From Pseudomonadota bacterium (GTDB taxonomy: Bacteria > Pseudomonadota > Gammaproteobacteria > Xanthomonadales > Xanthomonadaceae), in the NCBI GenBank assembly GCA_023423605.1, contig JAFAFF010000050.1:1-12781 (forward strand): 12,781 nt of DNA, given 5' to 3'. Numbering within the stretch: the first letter of the stretch is position 1; every line of letters begins with the position of its first letter. The notes beneath the pieces were generated by a model, which was not told the origin of the DNA, searched no databases, and was given only the letters and a program-made list of their open reading frames with translations. This document shows, piece after piece, positions 4,953 through 11,213 of this stretch. The position numbers were made by a program, and so were the translations under genes.

Positions 4953-6797
4953 TCAGCGAAGAAGTGCATCGCCCCAGACGATGGCCGCAGGAACGGCATC
5001 CGAAACATTGTCTGCGGTTGCGGCGACGAGCTCCATGACCTGCACGCCATCGACATCCACATCCAGCGGTACCGGCGCGTCCTGTGCGCCCACTGCGCGG
5101 GTTTCATGCAGCAGGCGGCCATCGCCGTAGATGCGGAAGATGACACGCCCGATGCCGGGCTGATCGCTCTGCTGCATGCCCACCTCCGCCGCGAAACGCT
5201 GGAACTGTCCACGCGTGGCGACTTCCAGCCGTGACTGTGCATGGGCACCGATGCCGTATGCATAGTCGGCCCTGGCGATGCGCAGCGGCTTGCCCTCCGG
5301 GCTGCGATCGGCACGCGGCGTGCCGATGTCGGCATCGCGCGGCGTGGCATAGGTCGGCAGGCCATCGGCCGCGACATGGATGCGCGCGGTCATTTCGCTC
5401 AGCAGCGTGGCGTTGCCACGGACAGGCGTGCCCACCACCTTGAGCAACCGTGTTTCGCGCGGCGCCAGGCGGACTGCCAGCGGTTGCTGCAGGACATCCA
5501 GGTCTTCATGTCGCCACAGGTCGCGTACGTGGGTGATGGTGCCGCCGGCCAGCTTCATCTGCGCTGCATCGACCGTCGCCGTCGCCGGCGCGTCGCTGCG
5601 GTTGAACAGCAGCACCGCGCGCTCGCCGCGCATGGCCAACGGCTTCACCAGCACCTGCAGTGCTGGTCCATCGACGGCCAGCGCGGCCTGGTTGCCGGCC
5701 GCATCCTGGTTCACCGCGATCACCTCCGGGTTGGCGAGAATGTCGAGCAGGGCGTCCGATGCGGTGCTGACATCGAAGCCCATCAGCAGCGGCGCGGCCA
5801 GCATCGTCCACAGCGAGAAATGCGTACGCGCCTCGGTCAGGTGATCAGCGTCGAACTCGCCCAGGCCAATGGCCAGCATGTCCGGATCGTTCCAGCGGCC
5901 CGGGCCCGCATACAGTTCGCGGCGCGCGGCCGAATCGAAATTGCGCAGCATGCTTTCCCAGGTGGGTTCGATATCGGGGCTGGTACGTCACATATTGCCG
6001 TGGCGCCCGCCCCAGTCGCGCACGCCCGCTTCGCCCCACGGGCAGATGGACAGCACGTAATCGTTGTCAGGGTTGAGCCCAGCCAGCAGACGGCCGACCC
6101 GTGCATAACGTGTTTCCACCGCGCGACGATCGGTGGCCACGGCATCGCCGCGCACGATGACCGGACGGTTGACCGCCAGCCCGGATTCGCGCACCGGCTC
6201 GCTGCCGGGACCGAAGTCGGCCAGCCCGCAGGCATCGACCTTGAGATAATCGAAGCCCCAGTCCTGGAACATGGTCTTCAGGTCGGAAGCCTCGAAACCC
6301 TGCAGCCCGATGCCACGCTCGGCAATGCTGCCCACCGGCAGGTTGGGGCTGTGGCGATCAAAGGCCTGCGAGCAGGCATTGGGTCCCACGTCGGTATACA
6401 GGCCGGCCTTGAATCCGCGTGCATGCAGGCCGTCGGTCCAGGCGCGAAGACTGCTGCCGCCATCGGCGGATGCGGCGATCGGGAACATGCGGGTACGGAT
6501 GTCGATGCCGCCATCGGCACGCCGCCTCAGCCACCAGCCGTCATCGATGTTGATGTAGGTGTAGCCGGCACGCTGCAGCCCGCGTTGCTGGATCGTGTCC
6601 ACCACCGCCAGCGTCCTGGCCTGGTTCACTTCGGTGCGGAACGCATTCCACGGGTTCCAGCCCATCGGTGGGGTAGCGGCGGCACCGTGGCCGTAGACGC
6701 TGAAGCGCGCCGTGGGCCGCAGTGCGTCGTCGCGTTCGTCGGCGGATGCGGTGGCGCAGAGCGGGATCAGCAGGGCGGTCAACAGCAGGGATTTCAT
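4953..6797 (-). pseudogene. Secreted GH27 alpha-galactosidase / alpha-N-acetylgalactosaminidase with NPCBM domain, broken by an in-frame TGA
   Basis: 614 codons. A Sec signal peptide is seen (MKSLLLTALLIPLCATASAD). The GH27 barrel runs from ATPPMGWNPWNAF (41-53) through INIDDGWW and the nucleophile Asp188 in FDYLKVDACG; after the break follow the acid/base Asp275 (RTSPDIEPTW), GPGRWNDPDML (298-308) and AVNQD. A beta domain follows, and from about 465 to 612 an NPCBM carbohydrate-binding domain (YGIGAHAQSRLEV, VIFRIYGDGRLLHE). Codon 270 (5990-5988) is TGA where the family has Trp (TGG): a single G-to-A change in the same frame. The truncated product would lack the acid/base and be inactive. 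The start ATG 6797 has GAGGAAAG upstream. It is the last gene of the aga-type operon, 111 bp after the kinase. In the loop that sets GAL versus GalNAc specificity the residues (CPWGE) match neither human enzyme, so substrate stays open. Confidence 0.92.
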
Positions 6798-6861
6798 CGG
6801 CTTTCCTCATGTGCCGGCCAGCGGACGGCAGCTGGCAGGGTAGGGACGCAGCGTCGGGCAG

Positions 6862-6896
6862 GGGGCCGGGCTCTGCCGGCCAGTGGCCGGCGCTAC
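6862..6896 (-). repeat. Single SMAG element between kinase and GH27 gene
   Basis: Read on the minus strand it starts GTAG (6896-6893) and continues with the perfect palindrome GCCGGCCACTGGCCGGC (8-bp arms), then AGAGCCCGGCCCCC. This is the GCCGGCC-type SMAG, a different subfamily from the left-hand arrays. It lies in the 111-bp gap within the operon, where such a hairpin could protect the upstream aga transcript or reduce read-through into the GH27 gene. Confidence 0.82.
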
Positions 6897-6908
6897 CGCA
6901 TGGCATCG

Positions 6909-7844
6909 CTACCCGGCCAGCTGCACTGCGTAAAGCGCGGCGCCATAGTGCGGTGCATGCAAGGGCGTGCGCAGGTCGAAATCCGGGCTGGCTGCCCGCA
7001 ATGCGTCGGTGAACGGACGCATCAGTACTTCGCCAGCGCTGAACGCACCTCCCGACCAGGACAACGGAACCGTCTCGCCCGCCTGGAATCCCAGCGACAC
7101 GCGCAGCGCCTCGGCGATGGCCGCCAGTTCCTGCCCGGCCCGTTCGAAGATGGCGGCCGCCACCGCATCACCGGCCAGTGCCGCCCGCGATACCAGCGGC
7201 GACAGCTGTGCCAGTTCGCCACGCGAACCCTGGCCATCGCCATACACATGCGCGCAGATGTCCAGGTCGCTTTCCTGCAGCTGGAAATGGCCGCGCAGCA
7301 GCGCGTGCAATGGGCCGCGCGGCAGGCGTCCGTCGCTCATCCGCGAAAATGCGTTGAGGCCCTGGATCGCAATCCAGTACGCCGAACCTTCATCGGAAAA
7401 CGCCTCGCCCCAGCCGCCGGCACGTGCGGCTGCTTCGCCGCGCCGTCCATAGCCCATCGAACCGGTACCGGCGATGATGTTGATGCCGTCGGCGCAGGCC
7501 AGCGAACCGGCCCAGCCGCAGACCATGTCGTTGTCGCAGGCATAGCGCTCATGGCCCAGTACGGCGCCGGGAATCCGTTGCAGGGCGGCGGTGGCACGGC
7601 TGTCTTCGCCGTAGGCCGGCAGGCCGAAGAAGGCGTGCCGGATGTCCGCGGGGCTACCGTTTGCCTGGCCGAGCACCTCGGCGATGCCGGCGGCGAGGAT
7701 GCGCTGCACGCCGTCCAGGCCCACCTGCGGATGGTAGGTCGTGCCCGTCTGCGCTTCGGCCAGCAGCGTGCCCGCGGCATCGATCAGGGCGAAGCGGGTC
7801 TTGGTGCCACCCCCGTCCACCCCCAGGTACAGGGCGCCGGTCAT
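6909..7844 (-). CDS. BadF/BadG/BcrA/BcrD-family sugar kinase (probable N-acetylgalactosamine or galactosamine kinase, AgaK-like)
   Basis: 311 residues of an ASKHA-fold kinase like N-acetylglucosamine kinases. Motifs: phosphate-1 LGVDGGGTKT (7-16), likely catalytic Asp105 in ACDNDM, phosphate-2 IIAGTGSMGYG (123-133), the family block GGWGEAFSDEGSAYWIA (143-159), and adenosine motif SGGAFSAGEV (264-273). The expected reaction is ATP-dependent 6-phosphorylation of an amino sugar in the cytoplasm; assignment to GalNAc or GalN rests on the neighbours AgaS and AgaZ, not on the kinase alone. Its ATG overlaps the AgaS stop as ATGA (7844-7841), so translation is coupled. The stop TAG sits in a CTAC/GTAG tetranucleotide, but no hairpin follows directly; the SMAG begins 13 nt further on. 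Confidence 0.87.
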   Translation of the reverse strand: MTGALYLGVDGGGTKTRFALIDAAGTLLAEAQTGTTYHPQVGLDGVQRILAAGIAEVLGQANGSPADIRHAFFGLPAYGEDSRATAALQRIPGAVLGHERYACDNDMVCGWAGSLACADGINIIAGTGSMGYGRRGEAAARAGGWGEAFSDEGSAYWIAIQGLNAFSRMSDGRLPRGPLHALLRGHFQLQESDLDICAHVYGDGQGSRGELAQLSPLVSRAALAGDAVAAAIFERAGQELAAIAEALRVSLGFQAGETVPLSWSGGAFSAGEVLMRPFTDALRAASPDFDLRTPLHAPHYGAALYAVQLAG

Positions 7845-9001
7845 GCGTCCAGCGCGTACAGCTGTACGCCCTGTACCACGCGGTTGACCATGCCCGCCGG
7901 ATTCGGATTGTCCGGCGTCACGCCAAGCGCCAGCGAATGCAGCAGGGCATAGGTCTGCGCGGCGGCGACATAGGGGTACAACAGGTCCTGGTCCTGGGCG
8001 TCTTCCAGCCCGGTCACCACCAGCGTGTCGGCGTCCTCGGCCGCACGCGGCCGCGCCGAAATCTCGATCACCCGTGCAGCACAGCCGTCGCGGCGCAGTT
8101 CATCGATCAGGTCATGGTCGTAGCGCCGCGCATGCGCATCGTTGGACACGAACACCAGCACCAGGGTGGTTTCGGTGACGAACGTCTTCGGGCCGTGGCG
8201 GAATCCCAACGGCGAGTCATGGCAGGTGACCACCGCGCCGTTGGTCAGCTCGCCGAGCTTGAGTGTGGCTTCGCGCGCCAGACCCTGCAGCAGGCCGCCG
8301 CCCAGGTAGACCACGCGGTCATGGCGTGCCGCGGCCAGTTCCCGCAGCAGCGGCAGTGCGTCCCGGATCACCCCGGCGGTGGCCGCGGAGATCGCGCCGA
8401 TGCGCCCATCCCGGGTACTGGCAGGCAGCAACGCGGCGGCCGTCGCATACATCATGCAGGTGAAGCTGGAGGTCATCGCGAAGCTGGTATCGTGGGTTTC
8501 TTCCGGCAACAGCAGGGTCATGGCGTGCGCCACCGCAACCCGTGCCAGGCCACCGGCGGGATTGCAGGTCACCACCAGGTGCCGCACATCGCGCACCAGC
8601 GATTCGGCCAGCTCCACCGTGGCCAGGCTTTCCGGGCTGTTGCCGGAGCGGCCGAAGGACACCAGCAGCAGCGGCTGCAGCGGATCCAGGTACAGGCGCG
8701 GGGCGCTGACGATCTCGGTGGTCGGCACCGCATCCACGCGCGCGGTCAGATGCCGGTCCAGCAGCGGTGCCAGGCACTGGCCGATGTAGGCCGAGGTGCC
8801 GGCACCGGTGAGGATCACGCGGGCGCGTGGATCGTCCAGCAGCGGGCCGGCGAACGCGCGCAGTTCATCGTGCAGGGACGCCACCAGCGCGTGGGTACGC
8901 TCCAGCATGCGCGGCTGCTGGGCGATCTCGCGGGCCGTCCACGTCGCTCTGGCGGTTTCAAGCTGCTGTTCGGTGAAGCCGAGGATGTCAGGAGCGGTCA
9001 T
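7841..9001 (-). CDS. agaS: AgaS-type SIS-domain D-galactosamine-6-phosphate deaminase/isomerase
   Basis: 386 residues with two SIS domains, the usual size for AgaS. SIS 1 shows ILTGAGTSAYIG (63-74) and the phosphosugar loop VSFGRSGNSPES (114-125); SIS 2 shows YLGGGLLQGLAREATLKLGE (232-251) with the catalytic-type Glu, and DSPLGFRHGPKTFV (262-275). AgaS converts galactosamine-6-P to tagatose-6-P and ammonia in the cytoplasm. No glutaminase domain is present, which separates it from GlmS. The start is set at ATG 9001, 14 nt inside the end of the AgaZ gene; ATG 9016 (five codons upstream) is an alternative, and neither has a clear Shine-Dalgarno, so expression probably depends on coupling. The longer open frame to 9469 is AgaZ sequence in another frame. 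Confidence 0.9.
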   Translation of the reverse strand: MTAPDILGFTEQQLETARATWTAREIAQQPRMLERTHALVASLHDELRAFAGPLLDDPRARVILTGAGTSAYIGQCLAPLLDRHLTARVDAVPTTEIVSAPRLYLDPLQPLLLVSFGRSGNSPESLATVELAESLVRDVRHLVVTCNPAGGLARVAVAHAMTLLLPEETHDTSFAMTSSFTCMMYATAAALLPASTRDGRIGAISAATAGVIRDALPLLRELAAARHDRVVYLGGGLLQGLAREATLKLGELTNGAVVTCHDSPLGFRHGPKTFVTETTLVLVFVSNDAHARRYDHDLIDELRRDGCAARVIEISARPRAAEDADTLVVTGLEDAQDQDLLYPYVAAAQTYALLHSLALGVTPDNPNPAGMVNRVVQGVQLYALDA

Positions 9002-10277
9002 GGTTTTCGCATGCATGGTGGTAGTCGTCGAGGACAGCGCTGATGTGGGCCATGGCCAGTGACTGCGGGTCGCGCGTGGCGGTCCCGTTGCGCAGCGCGT
9101 GCAGGGCATGGGGCAGGTACTGGCCGATGAGCGGCAGCGGCGGCGGATCGGCGCGAAGGTTGTCGAACAGCTGCCCGCGCGCCGCTTCGATGGCCGGATC
9201 CGGCCAGTAATAGCGGATGCGGTCGCTGAGGCTGTACTGCAGGTCGATGTCCAGCGCGCGGCCTTCGCCGTGGTAGTAGCGTTGCCAGTAGCCGGGCGCT
9301 TCGCGCATGCGCCGTAGCGCCACCCCGCGCAGGTCGGCGCGCGCGGCCTCGCCGATCCACTCGCGCTCGATCGCATCCAGCGCCCACAGCGCCTCGCGCA
9401 GCGCGAAGGTGAGGCCCGGGCCGACCTTGAGGATCGCGAAATGGTCGCGCACCAGCGCAGCCAGTGCATCGCGGGTCTGGTAATCGGTGGAGTGCGCTTC
9501 GAACACCATGCCCGGTACGGAAGTGATCGCTTCGCTCAGCGGGCGGGCCTTCGCGCTGTCGTAAGCGATGACGTCGTGGTGGTCGAACTCGACCCCCGGC
9601 TGTACCACCGACGCCACCACGCGCTGCCAGGCCTCTGCCAGGCCGGCCTGCGCGAACGCACCGCGGTGTGCCTGGATGGTGGCCAGCGCCGCGTCGGGGG
9701 TGGTCAGTGCCAGACCTTCGATGGCCTCCGTGGCACCGCCCGGTACCGGCACTTCGGTGCCGATGACGTACACCGGCGCTTCGCCGCCACTGCTGGCCCA
9801 GGCGTCTTCGGCGGCGCGGCACAGGCGCACCGCGCGCCGCACGATCTCCGCTTCGGGCAGCGGCTCAGGATCGCCCGCGCACGCCATCGAACAGTCCAGG
9901 TGGATCTTGCGGAAGCCTGCGGCGACATACCCGGCAACCATCACCTCGGCCTTGTCCATCGCCGCGTCGGCGCCCAGCGCGGTCCACGGGTTCGGGCCAA
10001 GGTGGTCGCCGCCCAGGGCGATGCGCGAGGTGTCGAAGCCGACGCGCTTGGCGATGCCGTGCACGAAGGCGACGAAATCCGCCGGGCGCATGCCGGTATA
10101 GCCGCCGTCCTGGTTGACCTGGTTGCAGGTGGCCTCGAACAGCAGCAGGGCCTGGCCGGTGCGCTGCGCATGGCGCAGGCTGGCTTCGATGACGAGCGGG
10201 TGGGCCGAGCAGATCGAGGTCACGCCGGTGGCGTGGCCTTGCCGATGCCGCGCGACCAGGTCGAGCAGAGCGTGCAT
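8988..10277 (-). CDS. agaZ: AgaZ/GatZ/KbaZ family protein (tagatose-6-phosphate kinase or tagatose-bisphosphate aldolase subunit)
   Basis: 429 residues, full length for the family. Conserved blocks are ATCNQVNQDGGYTGMRP (49-65), ALGGDHLGPNPW (87-98), FRKIHLDCSMACAGD (122-136), YVIGTEVPVPGG (170-181), FEAHSTDYQT (259-268) and LKVGPGLTFALREALWALD (283-301). Members are described either as the non-catalytic subunit that stabilises tagatose-1,6-bisphosphate aldolase (GatZ/KbaZ in E. coli) or as a tagatose-6-P kinase (AgaZ in GalNAc pathways lacking a PfkB-type kinase). No PfkB-type kinase or class II aldolase is in the window, which favours the kinase reading but does not prove it. AGGAG lies 6 nt before ATG 10277. 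The gap to the permease is 12 nt. Confidence 0.9.
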   Translation of the reverse strand: MHALLDLVARHRQGHATGVTSICSAHPLVIEASLRHAQRTGQALLLFEATCNQVNQDGGYTGMRPADFVAFVHGIAKRVGFDTSRIALGGDHLGPNPWTALGADAAMDKAEVMVAGYVAAGFRKIHLDCSMACAGDPEPLPEAEIVRRAVRLCRAAEDAWASSGGEAPVYVIGTEVPVPGGATEAIEGLALTTPDAALATIQAHRGAFAQAGLAEAWQRVVASVVQPGVEFDHHDVIAYDSAKARPLSEAITSVPGMVFEAHSTDYQTRDALAALVRDHFAILKVGPGLTFALREALWALDAIEREWIGEAARADLRGVALRRMREAPGYWQRYYHGEGRALDIDLQYSLSDRIRYYWPDPAIEAARGQLFDNLRADPPPLPLIGQYLPHALHALRNGTATRDPQSLAMAHISAVLDDYHHACENHDRS

Positions 10278-10289
10278 GGGGGACTCCTG

Positions 10290-11213
10290 TCAAGGAAGGG
10301 GGCGAGGCGCGGGGGCGCGCTCGGGTTCAAGCACCAGCAGCAGCGAAGCGACCAGCGCCAGCACCAGGCCGATGGCCTTCAGTGGACCGGGGACCACGCT
10401 GGCGAACAGCAGCGACAGCATGGCGGTGATGAGCGGTGCACCGGCATTGCTGAGCGGCGCCACCACCATGGCCTTTCCGTAGCGGAAGGCGTAGACCAGG
10501 GTCAGCGCGCCGACCGCGTTGAGGATCTGGATGCCTGCGGTCATCCACGGTCCGTCCAGCCCGGTGTTGATCGGCTGCGACCAGTCGGTCATCGCCAGCG
10601 CCACCGGTGCCAGCAGCAGTGCGCCCAGGGTCATGTAGGCGAAGATGCTCTCGGCGCGCACCGTGTCGTTGGCGAGCTTCATGAAGTAGGCCTGCAGGCC
10701 CCAGGCCAGCATGATCAGCAGCGATTGCAGGAACCAGCCCAGGCCTTCGCCGTCGCCGCGGCCGAAGGAAAGATCCAGCAGCGGCAGGGCCACCAGGGCC
10801 AGCACGATGCCCAGCGTTCCCTGCCAGCCGGTGCGTTCGCGCAGCAGCAGGTAGGACAGTGCGATGGTGACCACCGGCGACAGCGAGATCACCGGAAACA
10901 CGAAGTACGCCGGTCCCACCGTCAGGGTGTGGAACAGCAGCATCTGTCCACCGGCACCGAGCAGCCCGATGATCATTCCGTAGCCGACCGCGCGCGGCGA
11001 ACGTTCCAGCTGCCAGCCGCTGCGCCACAGGATGTACAGCGCCGGTGGAATCATGGTCAGCGACCACACGCAGTACACCAGCGTGTCCGGGAAACCATGC
11101 GCGGCCGACAGCGGCGACAGCGCTCCCCATACGCCCCACAGCAGTACCGTGGCCAGTGCGAACACCAGCCAGGGCCGACGCTGCGGCAGCACGGCGGCGG
11201 CATCGGCGCTCAT
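10290..11213 (-). CDS. DMT-superfamily (EamA) permease, probable amino-sugar transporter
   Basis: 307 residues with about ten hydrophobic segments in two EamA repeats: the first from PWLVFALATVLLWGVWGALS (14-33) to LGIVLALVALPLL, including GPAYFVFPVISLSPVVTIAL (100-119) and LLLRERTGW; the second from WFLQSLLIMLAWGLQAYFMK to PLKAIGLVLALVASLLLVLE, including VVAPLSNAGAPLITAML (250-266). This is an inner-membrane protein. EamA members transport diverse solutes, often as exporters, but relatives such as GlcU/RhaT import sugars. Its place inside the aga-type operon, with a 4-nt ATGA overlap with the GH36 stop and 12 nt before AgaZ, makes uptake of the released sugar the likely role. The ATG at 11213 follows from this overlap; the longer frame to 11528 is GH36 sequence. 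Confidence 0.9.
   Translation of the reverse strand: MSADAAAVLPQRRPWLVFALATVLLWGVWGALSPLSAAHGFPDTLVYCVWSLTMIPPALYILWRSGWQLERSPRAVGYGMIIGLLGAGGQMLLFHTLTVGPAYFVFPVISLSPVVTIALSYLLLRERTGWQGTLGIVLALVALPLLDLSFGRGDGEGLGWFLQSLLIMLAWGLQAYFMKLANDTVRAESIFAYMTLGALLLAPVALAMTDWSQPINTGLDGPWMTAGIQILNAVGALTLVYAFRYGKAMVVAPLSNAGAPLITAMLSLLFASVVPGPLKAIGLVLALVASLLLVLEPERAPAPRPLP

Noticed and set aside
5241..7952. 903-codon open frame on + opposite the GH27 and kinase genes
   Set aside because: It is antisense to clearly recognisable family proteins and has His/Gln/Arg-rich low-information sequence with no domain; open by high GC.
9002..9469. N-terminal extension of AgaS to 9469
   Set aside because: Overlaps AgaZ coding sequence by more than 450 nt; residues are Arg/Ser-rich and unlike SIS proteins.
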